Source: Onthophagus taurus (lineage: Eukaryota; Arthropoda; Insecta; Coleoptera; Scarabaeidae). Taken from it: a stretch of DNA of 64,000 nucleotides. The notes under the pieces are model-generated. The model did not search any database and was not told the DNA's origin. It was given only the letters and a program-made list of their open reading frames with translations. A program made the position numbers and the translations under genes. Shown piece by piece: positions 1 to 12,920 of the stretch. The stretch is taken from assembly GCF_036711975.1 (NCBI RefSeq), contig NC_091975.1, positions 2,172,501-2,236,500 on the forward strand, written 5' to 3'. Each line of letters begins with the position of its first letter. Position 1 is the stretch's first letter.

Positions 1-3000
1 TCAAGAACTAATTGAGATATATCGATGAAACAACGAGCATTTTACAGCAAATTTAATGAAGATTTAATGTGCCATAAAGAATTTCTTATTTCCCATAATC
101 AGGGTTGCTATGATTTTTTCAACCCAACTCTGCACATTTGGTTAATGTAGATTTTAAGAACAAAAATTTAAAATATCGTATCTCTAGAACTAATTGAGAT
201 ATATCGATGAAACAACGAGCATTTTAAAGCAAATTTAATGAAGATTTAATGTGCCATAAAGAATTTCTTATTTCCCATAATCAGGGTTGTTATGATCTTT
301 TCAACCCAACTCTGCACATTTGACTATTGCAGATTTTAAGAACAAAAATTTTAAAAATCGTATCTCAAGAACTAATTGAGATATATCGATGAAACAACGA
401 GCATTTTAAAGCAAATTTAATGAAGATTTAATGTGCCATAAAGAATTTCTTATTTCCCATAATCAGGGGTGTTATGATTTTTTCAACCCAAGTCTGCACA
501 TTTGGTTAATGTAGATTTTAAGAACAAAAATTTAAAATATCGTATCTCAAGAACTAATTGAGATATATCGATGAAACAACGAGCATTTTAAAGCAAATTT
601 AATGAAGATTTAATGTGCCATAAAGAATTTCTTATTTCCCATAATCAGGGTTGTTATGATTTTTTCAACCCAAGTCTGCACATTTGGTTAATGTAGATTT
701 TAAGAACAAAAATTTAAAATATCGTATCTCAAGAACTAATTGAGATATATCGATGAAACAACGAGCATTTTAAAGCAAATTTAATGAAGATTTAATGTGC
801 CATAAAGAATTTCTTATTTCCCATAATCAGGGTTGTTATGATCTTTTCAACCCAACTCTGCACATTTGACTATTGCAGATTTTAAGAACAAAAATTTTAA
901 AAATCGTATCTCAAGAACTAATTGAGATATATCGATGAAACAACGAGCATTTTAAAGCAAATTTAATGAAGATTTAATGTGCCATAAAGAATTTCTTATT
1001 TCCCATAATCAGGGTTGTTATGATCTTTTCAACCCAACTCTGCACATTTGACTATTGCAGATTTTAAGAACAAAAATTTTAAAAATCGTATCTCAAGAAC
1101 TAATTGAGATATATCGATGAAACAACGAGCATTTTAAAGCAAATTTAATGAAGATTTAATGTGCCATAAAGAATTTCTTATTTCCCATAACCAGGGTTGT
1201 TATGATTTTTTCAACCCAAGTCTGCACATTTGGTTAATGTAGATTTTAAGAACAAAAATTTAAAATATCGTATCTCAAGAACTAATTGAGATATATCGAT
1301 GAAACAACGAGCATTTTACAGCAAATTTAATGAAGATTTAATGTGCCATAAAGAATTTCTTATTTCCCATAATCAGGGTTGCTATGATTTTTTCAACCCA
1401 ACTCTGCACATTTGGTTAATGTAGATTTTAAGAACAAAAATTTAAAATATCGTATCTCTAGAACTAATTGAGATATATCGATGAAACAACGAGCATTTTA
1501 AAGCAAATTTAATGAAGATTTAATGTGCCATAAAGAATTTCTTATTTCCCATAATCAGGGTTGTTATGATCTTTTCAACCCAACTCTGCACATTTGACTA
1601 TTGCAGATTTTAAGAACAAAAATTTTAAAAATCGTATCTCAAGAACTAATTGAGATATATCGATGAAACAACGAGCATTTTAAAGCAAATTTAATGAAGA
1701 TTTAATGTGCCATAAAGAATTTCTTATTTCCCATAATCAGGGGTGTTATGATTTTTTCAACCCAAGTCTGCACATTTGGTTAATGTAGATTTTAAGAACA
1801 AAAATTTAAAATATCGTATCTCAAGAACTAATTGAGATATATCGATGAAACAACGAGCATTTTAAAGCAAATTTAATGAAGATTTAATGTGCCATAAAGA
1901 ATTTCTTATTTCCCATAATCAGGGTTGTTATGATTTTTTCAACCCAAGTCTGCACATTTGGTTAATGTAGATTTTAAGAACAAAAATTTAAAATATCGTA
2001 TCTCAAGAACTAATTGAGATATATCGATGAAACAACGAGCATTTTAAAGCAAATTTAATGAAGATTTAATGTGCCATAAAGAATTTCTTATTTCCCATAA
2101 TCAGGGTTGTTATGATCTTTTCAACCCAACTCTGCACATTTGACTATTGCAGATTTTAAGAACAAAAATTTTAAAAATCGTATCTCAAGAACTAATTGAG
2201 ATATATCGATGAAACAACGAGCATTTTAAAGCAAATTTAATGAAGATTTAATGTGCCATAAAGAATTTCTTATTTCCCATAATCAGGGTTGTTATGATCT
2301 TTTCAACCCAACTCTGCACATTTGACTATTGCAGATTTTAAGAACAAAAATTTTAAAAATCGTATCTCAAGAACTAATTGAGATATATCGATGAAACAAC
2401 GAGCATTTTAAAGCAAATTTAATGAAGATTTAATGTGCCATAAAGAATTTCTTATTTCCCATAACCAAGGTTGTTATGATTTTTTCAACCCAACTCTGCA
2501 CATTTGGCTGTTGTAGATTTTAAAATCAAAAATTTTAAAAATCGTATCTCAAGAACAAATTGAGATAAATTTATGAAACAAAGAGCATTTTAAAGCATAT
2601 TTAATGAAGATTGGGTGTGCCATAAAGAATTTCTTATTTTCCATAACCAGAGTTGCTATGATTTTTTTAACCCAAGTCTGCACATTTGGTTAATGTAGAT
2701 TTTAAGAACAAAAATTTAAAATATCGTATCTCAAGAACTAATTGAGATATATCGATGAAACAACGAGCATTTTAAAGCAAATTTAATGAAGATTTAATGT
2801 GCCATAAAGAATTTCTTATTTCCCATAATCAGGGTTGTTATGATTTTTTCAACCCAAGTCTGCACATTTGGTTAATGTAGATTTTAAGAACAAAAATTTA
2901 AAATATCGTATCTCAAGAACTAATTGAGATATATCGATGAAACAACGAGCATTTTAAAGCAAATTTAATGAAGATTTAATGTGCCATAAAGAATTTCTTA

Positions 3001-5030
3001 TTTCCCATAATCAGGGTTGTTATGATCTTTTCAACCCAACTCTGCACATTTGACTATTGCAGATTTTAAGAACAAAAATTTTAAAAATCGTATCTCAAGA
3101 ACTAATTGAGATATATCGATGAAACAACGAGCATTTTAAAGCAAATTTAATGAAGATTTAATGTGCCATAAAGAATTTCTTATTTCCCATAATCAGGGTT
3201 GTTATGATCTTTTCAACCCAACTCTGCACATTTGACTATTGCAGATTTTAAGAACAAAAATTTTAAAAATCGTATCTCAAGAACTAATTGAGATATATCG
3301 ATGAAACAACGAGCATTTTAAAGCAAATTTAATGAAGATTTAATGTGCCATAAAGAATTTCTTATTTCCCATAACCAAGGTTGTTATGATTTTTTCAACC
3401 CAACTCTGCACATTTGGCTGTTGTAGATTTTAAAATCAAAAATTTTAAAAATCGTATCTCAAGAACAAATTGAGATAAATTTATGAAACAAAGAGCATTT
3501 TAAAGCATATTTAATGAAGATTGGGTGTGCCATAAAGAATTTCTTATTTTCCATAACCAGAGTTGCTATGATTTTTTTAACCCAAGTCTGCACATTTGGT
3601 TAATGTAGATTTTAAGAACAAAAATTTAAAATATCGTATCTCAAGAACTAATTGAGATATATCGATGAAACAACGAGCATTTTAAAGCAAATTTAATGAA
3701 GATTTAATGTGCCATAAAGAATTTCTTATTTCCCATAACCAGGGTTGTTATGATTTTTTCAACCCAAGTCTGCACATTTGGCTGTTGTAGATTTTAAAAT
3801 CAAAAATTAAAAAAATCATATCTTAAGAACAAATTGAGATAAATTTATGAAACAAAGAGCATTTTAAAGCAAATTTAATGAAGACTTAATGTGCCATAAA
3901 GAATTTCTTATTTCCCATAATCAGGGTTGTTATGATCTTTTCAACCCAACTCTGCACATTTGACTATTGCAGATTTTAAGAACAAAAATTTTAAAAATCG
4001 TATCTCAAGAACAAATTGAGAGATATCGATGAAACAACGAGCATTTTAAAGCAAATTTAATGAAGATTTAATGTGCCATAAAGAATTTCTTATTTCCCAT
4101 AATCAGGGTTGTTATGATCTTTTCAACCCAACTCTGCACATTTGACTATTGCAGATTTTAAGAACAAAAATTTTAAAAATCGTATTTCAAGAACAAATTG
4201 AGAGATATTTATGAACCAAAGAGCATTTTAAAACAAATATAATGAAGATTTAATGTGCCATAAAGAATTTCTTATTTTCCATAACCAGGGTTGTTATGAT
4301 TTTTTCAACCCAAGTCTGCACATTTGGCTGTTGTAGATTTTAAAATCAAAAATTTAAAAAATCATATCTTAAGAACAAATTGAGATAAATTTATGAAACA
4401 AAGAGCATTTTAAAGCAAATTTAATGAAGACTTAATGTGCCATAAAGAATTTCTTATTTCCCATAATCAGGGTTGTTATGATCTTTTCAACCCAACTCTG
4501 CACATTTGACTATTGCAGATTTTAAGAACAAAAATTTTAAAAATCGTATCTCAAGAACAAATTGAGAGATATCGATGAAACAACGAGCATTTTAAAGCAA
4601 ATTTAATGAAGATTTAATGTGCCATAAAGAATTTCTTATTTCCCATAATCAGGGTTGTTATGATCTTTTCAACCCAACTCTGCACATTTGACTATTGCAG
4701 ATTTTAAGAACAAAAATTTTAAAAATCGTATTTCAAGAACAAATTGAGAGATATTTATGAACCAAAGAGCATTTTAAAACAAATATAATGAAGATTTAAT
4801 GTGCCATAAAGAATTTCTTATTTTCCATAACCAGGGTTGTTATGATTTTTTCAACCCAAGTCTGCACATTTGGCTGTTGTAGATTTTAAAATCAAAAATT
4901 TAAAAAATCATATCTTAAGAACAAATTGAGATAAATTTATGAAACAAAGAGCATTTTAAAGCAAATTTAATGAAGACTTAATGTGCCATAAAAATTTCTT
5001 ATTTTCCATAAACCGTGTTGTTTAAGACCA
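1..5030. repeat. Satellite family A, 182-bp monomer array
   Basis: About 27 head-to-tail copies of a 181-183 bp AT-rich monomer, recognisable by the recurring segment TCAAGAACTAATTGAGATAT at 1, 183, 364, 547 and so on. The array is already running at base 1, so the left end lies outside. Variants are not random: blocks of 7 monomers (1274 bp; position 1 matches 1275), 5 monomers (910 bp; the TTGGGTGTGC variant at 2611 and 3521) and 3 monomers (546 bp; the ATGAACCAAA variant at 4211 and 4757) are repeated nearly exactly, so these are higher-order repeats. The last monomer decays at about 4990-5030. No open reading frame of note. Diverged copies of the same unit sit at 36215-36712 and 58427-58690. 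Confidence 0.97.
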
Positions 5031-8000
5031 ATTTACCAAGGAAACTTCAAAATTTCTCGAATATCTCTAGATATTCGTAGGATTCTTTTAATGACCCAAT
5101 TTTTTATTTAAATATCTTCATCGAAAAAAATCTGGCTCACTAAATTCTTTTTCTTTTAATTCATCCCATTCTCGACGTGTTTCTTTGGTCTTCTTTCTTT
5201 GTTTGGACCCAGTTTATGTTACGTAACACGCATCCCGGAGTAGTTCTTATATAACGAGATGCCAGTAGCTTCAGGCCCAACCCACGTTTAGGCGCTGTTT
5301 GTAAACCAAAAACCAGTTAGTTCGTTGGATGCAGTAAACGAGATCTCCTCTCGATCGGAGATTAAAGAAAAACTCCTCGCAATGCCCGAGAGAAAAAAAA
5401 CCGCCAAAAAGAAAAAATGAAAAACCAGTTAGTGGTCGATGGTCAGGTTTTATTTGGGCCAATTTCTTTCTGGTTCAAAAATAACAGTTGATGGCATTAA
5501 AGACGAGAACCGAGAGTTTTGCGAAATGAGATTAATCGGGCCAAAGAAAAGTTCTCTTTTTCGCGTGTGTGGTAACTCTTATGTAATTTACGAATTAAAA
5601 AAGAAATATCGAAGAAGATGAAATTAAAACGTGTTATGGGGAAATTAAAATGTTAAGAAACATTTGTAAAAAAATAATTAGTTAGTTAGGTCAGGTTATG
5701 CTAATAATGCATTATCATATTCTTATTAATCGGTTTATGACACTATTAAATGCAATGAATATCAATAACGTGACTTGGTTTTATGAAAAATCCTACGTGA
5801 TTGTTATCACGATGTTTATTTCTAATTGAATCATAAACATTTTTGACCAAGAAAGCGTTTTAAGCAGACTCAAATTTTGCAGAAAATATATCAATAAAAA
5901 ATATAGATTAATGATTCTTGCCGAAATTTTTCCAATGTCCTCTTTGCCCTTGTGACCCAGCTAAAGTCAAACCGATTACGTAACCGCCAAGGACACTTCG
6001 AGGAGGAATCCAGCACGAGGAGGGCCCCTTTTCGCAGCAACAGCCCTCCTCTCTTCCTTTGACATTGGTCCGACTTTGTCCCCCCAAAAGAACTAGTATT
6101 ATGTAACGTGTAACTTTTTTTTAAAGTTATTTTTAAGTTGTTTGTTTGATTTTTTTGGGAAGGAAGAGATAGCAGGTGCTAAAAATCCCAAAAAGAGAAA
6201 CTAAATTTAAAACAGAATTAAAATAAATTTAAAAACTTAAAACGTTGGATCGAAAGAGTGAATGCAGCGCCTTCATGCGGTTGCTGAGCGCATAAACAAA
6301 ACGTCGCCATATGTTCGCTCTTTGCCAAAAATACAACCAAGGTCAAGGCTAACTGCCCAAAACAGCAACTCCGCGACTACGACTGTTTTGCAAAACAATC
6401 GAAATCGCATAACGTTGTTACTTAACTGTTTTTTATTTTTCTTTCGCCTCGTTTTATTTATTTAACGTTTCTCAAAAAAACTCGTTTCTTTTAGATTCCC
6501 TTAAACGACACTTTTTTGTTAAGGAGCTTACAACTGGCAATTATCCTACAAAAGATAACGTTATCCTTAGCTTCCAAAACCTCCCCCTCCTACCTTCTTA
6601 AACCCAAAGTTATTGGGAGCATTAAGAGAAGAGCTAACGCCGGTATTTATGGGAAAGTACATGTGCGCGACCCGCGAGATGGAGCTAATAAATACTGAGC
6701 GCGGGAAATACACAAAGCTTGGATCCGGCTCTGCTTCGGGGTGCGACATTTACATAGATAGGGATGCCAAAATCCAGGCAAAAAGGGTCCCGCGGAATAG
6801 AGTTCCACTTAAAGTTATGTTTATGGGGTGCCTAAGTGTGAATAGAGGAGACCCGAAGACAATGAGCGAATTGGGTAATTTTGTGTGCACTAGGAAATTG
6901 CGCCAAGGAATATCCCCGAAAGGTTTAATTGAATATAAATCATTATTTTATGGTTTTAGGGTATGTTATGTTAAAGTCTTCATTCCATTCATATTATAAA
7001 ATTAATGTATCCCTATATCTTTAGATATTCTTTGAAACAGGAAGATATTTAGCTTGCAAAATGGTTCTAATCAAAATGGGATTGTATCATTACATGGCTG
7101 AGATCAACCTGGTCTACGCAAGAATTGCTAATTACACCAACTGATTATGAAATGAGATGAGAAAATACTCTGTACTAAGATTTTATCCATCTCAGCCATA
7201 AATGTCATCACCAATAATCTGTAAACAATGATTTTTTAACGAAGGAAGCTTGCCGTAACAATTTGTTATATTCATCTTCTGCAGTATGATAACAATATGA
7301 TAATAGTATGGAACAGCTAATAATTGGTAGAAAACCGCGGTTTAACCAGTTGCCTGACTTTGAAAGAGGATGAATTTGGTATTGCAGAAATAGTTAGTCA
7401 GGTTCACCATTAGTCAGACCACTAACGAAGCCATCCACAATACGCTCGGTCCTACGCTGCTGCACTCTTCTATGCACTCTTACAAAGTACAAAGTGACCT
7501 ACTTTTAGTGTTTTTTTATCAAGTCTTATCTGCAGTTGGGCAACTTTTTACAATATCATCTCGCCGGAGCATTAGCGTTGCCTAAACACTCACCCAACGT
7601 TAAAAGCATACCAGTTTGTTCACTAAAATTGTAATTATTTGCCATTTTAAACAACTATTAGCCACTAACCTAATTATACCTAACTACATATATGGTGGGT
7701 AATAATTTGACAGTTGCATTTCCGTTTCAGTTAGTTCTGACTTTATGTTTAAACCTACCGATTTTTTACCATTGATTCTGCCAATATTCGGCCGGCATAG
7801 TTTGACAACGGTGAATACTATATTCATGTATTTTTTTATTTTAACCCCTATCAAAAGAAGTGTTTAAAAATTTAGGTCACGTGTATGACCCATATTTTTC
7901 AAGGATAACCTTGAAAGATCCTGGCAAACCAGTAGCCTCGCGACTCTCGCAACCCGTTCTTATTGAAACGCCTCTCCTCCAACAAAAAGAACTCCAAACG

Positions 8001-10255
8001 AAACCAAAAAAAAAAAAGAAAAAGAGAGAGAGAATGGGGGAACCAGGTGGGCTTGTTCCTCTCTTATTTTTATTTTGTTCTTTTTCTCTTTCCTTCTTTA
8101 TTTATTTTTTTTTCATTGCATCGTAAGCCCGCAACGTTTTCCTCTCGACTTCATTCACATTGCTCGGGACGAAAAAGGAAGGACTTCGGGAATTATTAGG
8201 GGTTCGTTTAAGGGTGTTTATAGGGGGATCGGTTTTGTACTACGTTTTGAAAATGTAGGTCAACCGGAACGGGGCCTCTAATAGACAAAACTGTAGGACA
8301 AAGGGTCGTAAATTTGATCGATGTTTCACTTGGCACCTTATAATTTAAGTTATTTTCTCGAAAACTTCCGCTCGGCTTGTATTAATTAAGATTAAGAAAA
8401 CAAGGTGAGAAGTAAATTTTAACTTTTCAAATTTTAACCTTGACAATTTAAATAAACAACAACAACAGTATTTAGAATACCCGACTATTATTTTAGAAAG
8501 AAAAACAAAATTTATTCATAATTTCGTTTAAATGAATTAATTTATTTTTTTTAATAAGTTTAGTACATCAGGCGGATTTAATTCAGTTGCTAAAACTGAA
8601 GAGAGTTTGAGTTGTGGGCAACGAAGCGTTCACTTTGCGTTTTCAAGGAAAGCAAACAATGTAGACCGATTAGTCACGGTTGTAGGGTTTTTCGTCACAG
8701 ACAAAACACGTCTTAAAATGGCCTCAACATTAAAATTTTCAATTGAAAAATTGGCTAAAAATCTTTTTATTTCTCCCCATCATTGGTATCGAGTTTTTAC
8801 CCTTAGGGGTGACCTTTTTAGTTCTTTATCCGACGTCACCTGCGGCATCGCAAGGATCGGATGGATTCTTTATGTTTCCCGGCTGGAGAATTCCGTTTCC
8901 GACACGTGCTGAAGTCTCGTGTAGAGGGGAAACCGCCGAGTTGAGAATTGGGAGACGCAAATAAACCCGGAGAACCAGAGGGGGAAGATGGGGACGTCGA
9001 AATCTGGCTACCTCCTCGGTTTCTTTGTTCCATGATCGCGTGACATCATCGCGTTCTCGTTTCTTTCTGTCCGTCAAAATTAACGACGCGAACTCAAAGA
9101 GCAAGAAGTAGTAGTAAAAATAATTTTCGCCAATGGAAAACGATTTCTAGTGCCCTACATGTTTTTAAGTTAATTCCCCCTTTAAATGTTTTAGTTCTTT
9201 TATGAGATCCCCCCAAAGGGTAATCCTTTTTAACTTTTTTGTAACTTGGGGGTTTTCTGTACAACCCCTTCGGGGGAGTTGAATTTAGGAAAATTGAATT
9301 AGATCGGTCGGCTATTAGCGTAATTGCAACGGACACAAAAATATTTCCGTCACCCTTTCTGTGATGATTTAATACCATGATATGTATTCTGTTTCATTAT
9401 TATGTAAGATTGTTACTGATCGCAGATATAAATTGAAACACATTACATCGTCGCAAGAGAGAGTTGTTTGTGTAGTCGTCGGGTTTGGTTAAATTTAAAT
9501 GAACTTAACCTTGCGATATACGAATTCCGAATCGAATGACCTATACGTGTCAGAGGGCTCATATTTTCGGATAACGTTTTCGCGCTGCCAAAAACGCCCA
9601 GTCCAACAGATTAAGGAATTTCCACGTTTATCTGAACGAGAAAAAAATGTATCAATCTTTAAATCGTTTCATTCTCCTAAAATTAATCCCAAAATTATTC
9701 AACTTTTAATATTAGACTTTCTACAAGGTTATTTTTTATTAAATTCTTTAAATATGTAAATTTATTAAGCAGGATATTTTTGTTACATTTATTTATTAGC
9801 ATCAAAAAAATTTATGTTTGCCGACATCACATTCCCGTTAAAATTAAATTAACTTAAATAATTTAAAAATCATGTTTTTATAAATTAAAATTTACACACA
9901 ATGTAAAATTTTCTTTATAACTTTACCCTCGCTACACGAACCCAAAAGATGACGTATGGGTAACAATCGCTCAAAAGAATGTTTACTTATTGCGCGCATG
10001 AATAGAATAATAAATGTATAGGGCGTATCGCTTTGTATAACTGACTCAATATCCCGGTATAAATCAAGCTTGGAATTGATACGATTTAAAGCAAAAAAAA
10101 TGTTCAGATATTTGTTTTGGTATTGATCCAAAAAGTTATCTACAATATATACAATACTTAGGATGCAATATACAAAAATATATTTCCATAGAAACCAGGG
10201 CGAGCTATTTACTTTGTTCCACATAAAATGCAACATGTCCATATAATTGACATTA
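5031..10255. other. Gene-poor stretch, nothing recognised
   Basis: Mixed AT-rich sequence with more complex GC-rich islands at about 5930-6080, 6240-6900, 8590-9100 and 9180-9380. Open frames here are short, overlap on both strands and lack splice-site support or a protein pattern I can place. The complex islands could be conserved regulatory DNA or exons of an unrecognised gene, but nothing in the sequence decides this. Confidence 0.5.
9892..10242 (-). CDS. Unrecognised 116-codon open frame, doubtful
   Basis: An ATG-started open frame of 116 codons on the minus strand. The N-terminal third holds a hydrophobic segment (about residues 17-37, containing WKYIFVYCILSIVYIVD) that could be a single membrane span. 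The rest is mildly charged with no motif I recognise. It ends 14 bp short of the pogo-like terminus at 10256, so it lies outside that element as oriented. No promoter or splice site was found that supports it. It may be a remnant of a host or element gene, or chance; no function is proposed. Confidence 0.2.
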   Translation of the reverse strand: MDMLHFMWNKVNSSPWFLWKYIFVYCILSIVYIVDNFLDQYQNKYLNIFFALNRINSKLDLYRDIESVIQSDTPYTFIILFMRAISKHSFERLLPIRHLLGSCSEGKVIKKILHCV

Positions 10256-10330
10256 CAGTAATACCTCGATATAACGGATCAATACGGGCAACGAAGTGTC
10301 TGTTATAGCTCAGTAAGAATATACAACAAT
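10256..10330 (+). mobile_element. pogo/Tigger-like (Tc1/mariner) terminal repeat
   Basis: The segment starting CAGTAATACCTCGATATAAC, followed about 45 bases later by CTGTTATAGC, matches the well-known terminal pattern of pogo/Tigger-type Tc1/mariner transposons (CAGT..ACCTCG.TATAACG). It is preceded by TA, as expected for this superfamily's target site. No matching opposite end was found to the right before the next element, so this is a solo or truncated terminus. Confidence 0.55.
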
Positions 10331-10343
10331 CTAGCGCTGATTA

Positions 10344-10525
10344 ACAAATAAAACTAGATAAACACTAGTTCTAGTTTTAATTGTTATGCAGCACTAGACC
10401 AAGAACTAGAATCATTCGGGTTTTTTGGAATCAGCCGTCTTTAGAGACGTGCGACTAAATCCGAATATTTCTAGTTCTCGGTCTGGTGTTAGTTCTAGTT
10501 TTACACTAACACTAGCTGTTATGCA
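10344..10525. repeat. Small hairpin repeat rich in CTAG motifs
   Basis: Two diverged inverted halves face each other: AGACCAAGAACTAGAA at about 10397 pairs with the reverse complement of TTCTAGTTCTCGGTCT at about 10469. Multiple ACTAGTTCTAG-like words lie on both sides, and an inner ATTCGG/CCGAAT pair lies near the loop. The fold resembles a short non-autonomous hairpin element (MITE), but I see no clear target duplication. Confidence 0.45.
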
Positions 10526-10707
10526 AGTGCATAGTAGTTTCGTAACTATGGTTACTGCATTCATATATTGCGAGTTATAGTAGACGCCACGAGAGCTAGC
10601 AGTAAATCATCATTTTCCGCTCTTACAAATGCCATACGTAGTTCACAAACCGCTAGAGAGTAATGTGTGTTAGATAGAGATAGCATTAGTTTAATATGTC
10701 TGCTGTA

Positions 10708-11352
10708 CAGGTGTCCCGTTAAGCGTACGGAGCGGCTGTATCTCTAGAACGGTAAGGCCAAGAGGTTTGGGAAAAAATCCTTATAAGCAAAGTGACCAAG
10801 AGAAATAGCTGGAAATTATTTTGAAGTTCGTAATTCGACCGCTAGGGGGCGTAACTGCCATTGAGAAACATGAAGTTGCCGCTATCTCAGAAACTTAGAC
10901 GATGAGCTATAACTTTGACACCATCATTTAATAGCTTGGATAATACCGCGTCGCTTTTGTTTTGCGATATTTCTCATATCTGTCATAATAAGGGAGGGGG
11001 AGGCCAATGCGTTTTCATATGTTTACATTTTAATATCTCCTAGACCATTCAACCGATTTGAATGTTTTCGGTGTTGTTTGAAAGAGCATTTTATGCTCTT
11101 TTTAAAGATATTTTCAGTAAGACCGTCTGCTTTAAAACAAATGAGCTAGAGGACGTTATCTGCAGCGATTACATATTTTTGTGATTTTTGAAGAAAAGTT
11201 AAATGGAACGATACTATTTACTTCACAGACCCTTAGTCACCTTAAAATTTGCTAAATTTTAGTGAAAACCGCATCTCGATATCGCCACCCGTTCTCGAGT
11301 TATAGAAGAAAATGTTAAAAACTCGAGTGCCATCAATCGGATCCAGTTACCT
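10708..11352 (+). repeat. Left inverted arm of the DNA transposon
   Basis: Runs from the CAGG terminus to the AATCGGATCCAGTTACCT segment, whose inverted partner AGGTAACTTGATCCGATT lies at about 12273. Conserved internal landmarks include CGACCGCTAGGGGGCGTAAC and TGACAGATATGA-type blocks, found inverted in the right arm. Confidence 0.85.
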
Positions 11353-12271
11353 CATCGAGAAAAACAAATCACATTATCATGGTAACTGTAAACATGTCAT
11401 TTACTAACGAAGAAGCGTATGATAGAGCGTATGATGATTTATTTTCAATGTCGAATACGATGCAACTGCATGGCAAAAATGTGCAATGCAATTACGACAA
11501 AGAAAGACATTTTTCTCTAGAAGTGTTTTTAAGATTGACTTAGCGATTACAGAAAACTGGCAACGTGTAGCCCATTCAGACGTCTCTATGAATTCGTAAA
11601 TCATATTGGTGCGCAATGTGATCCCACATAATCTGGGAACTCCGAAAACAATTGTCCACAAGAGTTCTCAAGAGAATAATATCTCCACCACGTTGTTTTA
11701 CATCAGGCCTTAACAGATACCGATTATGATAACAGACTGAACTATTACCATTGACTTTTAAATATGATTTGGGCAAATCCAAACCTTTTATCACAAATGC
11801 TATGGATGCATGAAGCATCTGTCCACAAGCTGATGTAAACTTGCATAATATGCATTCTTGGTTCGAGCAAAACCCACATTGCTTTCACCCCTTTATCTAT
11901 TGGGTAGACTAAACGACCTGACTTTTCAAGAAAAACCAATAACCAGGGAAAATATGACAAAACACTAAATACCAGTAAAAACGTGTCCAGGGAAGAGACT
12001 TAGCAGCGCTTTTTTTTCGTCAAAACTAGATTAAATAAATGCATCGAGGTTTATGTAAGACATTTCGAACATTAGTGAGCTATTTTTGCCAAAAATTTAA
12101 CTTATTCTAAGTGTTTCGGTTTATTTTGTTTTATTATCATTGTTGATGTTTCATTGATCCGTTGGCTTTTCAACACGCCTTAAAAGTAGTTTTGAAGCAG
12201 TTCTAAGCTTGGATAAAGTGTGAAGGAAGGTTCTAGATAATAAAATTTTTGTTATCTCTTATTTGTTTCCT
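11353..12271 (-). pseudogene. Core of the DNA transposon, decayed minus-strand frames
   Basis: Three overlapping minus-strand frames of 71-86 codons (11745-11960, 11576-11818, 11404-11661) partly continue one another in different phases, as in a decayed transposase gene. One contains WDHIAHQYDL, another YPIDKGVKAMWVLLEPR. I could not place these with confidence in any transposase family. The core may also be unrelated filler captured between the arms. Confidence 0.35.
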
Positions 12272-12918
12272 AAGGTAACTTGATCCGATTAAGATATACG
12301 AATTTTTAACATTTTCTTTTATAATTCGAGAATGGATGGAGATATCGAGATGCGGTTTTCACTAATATTTAGCAAATTTTATGGTGATTAACGGTCTGTG
12401 AAGTAAATAGTACCGTTCCATTTAACTTTTTTTCAAAAATCATAAAAATATGTAACCGCTGCAGATAACGCCCTCTAGCTTATTTGTTTTAAACCAAGCG
12501 GTCTTACTGAAAATATCTTTTAAAAGAGCATGAAATGCTCTTTCAAACAAGACCAAAAATATTCAAATCGGTTGAATGGTCCAGGAGATATTCAAATGTA
12601 AACATTTGAAAACGCATTGGCCTCCCCCTCCCTTATTATGACAGATATGAAAAATATTGCAAAACAAAAGCGATGCGGTATTATCCCAGCTACTAAATGA
12701 TGTTGTCAAAGTTATAGCTCATCGTCTAACTTTCTGAGATAGCGGGAATTTTATGTTTCTCTATGGCAGTTACGCCCCCTAGCGGTCGAATTACGAACTT
12801 CAAAATAATTTCCAGCTATTTCTCTTGCCCACTTTGCTTATAAAGATTTTTTTCCCAAACCTCTAGGCCTTACCGTTGTTGAGATACAGCCGCTCCGTAC
12901 GTTTAACGGGACACCCTG
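12272..12918 (-). repeat. Right inverted arm of the DNA transposon
   Basis: Inverted partner of 10708-11352. It contains GTTACGCCCCCTAGCGGTCG at about 12769, the complement of the left-arm block, and ends in AACGGGACACCCTG next to TA. Confidence 0.85.
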
Positions 12919-12920
12919 TA

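Larger units (their letters stand above)
10708..12918. mobile_element. Foldback-type DNA transposon with 645-bp inverted arms
   Basis: The outer ends read CAGGTGTCCCGTTAAGCGTA (left) and, on the opposite strand at the right end, CAGGGTGTCCCGTTAAACGT. Each end is flanked by TA (10706-10707 and 12919-12920), consistent with a TA target-site duplication. The inverted similarity continues inward for about 645 bp (10708-11352 against 12272-12918), by eye roughly 85-90 % identical with few gaps. The 0.9-kb core (11353-12271) carries only broken minus-strand open frames (about 11404-11960), so no intact transposase is visible. The family is uncertain: the TA target fits Tc1/mariner-like or unclassified long-TIR elements. 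Confidence 0.85.

Noticed and set aside
1-5030. CRISPR-like appearance of regular repeats
   Set aside because: The monomers are contiguous and nearly identical throughout; there are no unique spacers, and the context is eukaryotic.
10310-10325. TATAGCTCAGTA, similar to a tRNA A box
   Set aside because: It is part of the pogo-like terminal repeat, and no T-loop follows.
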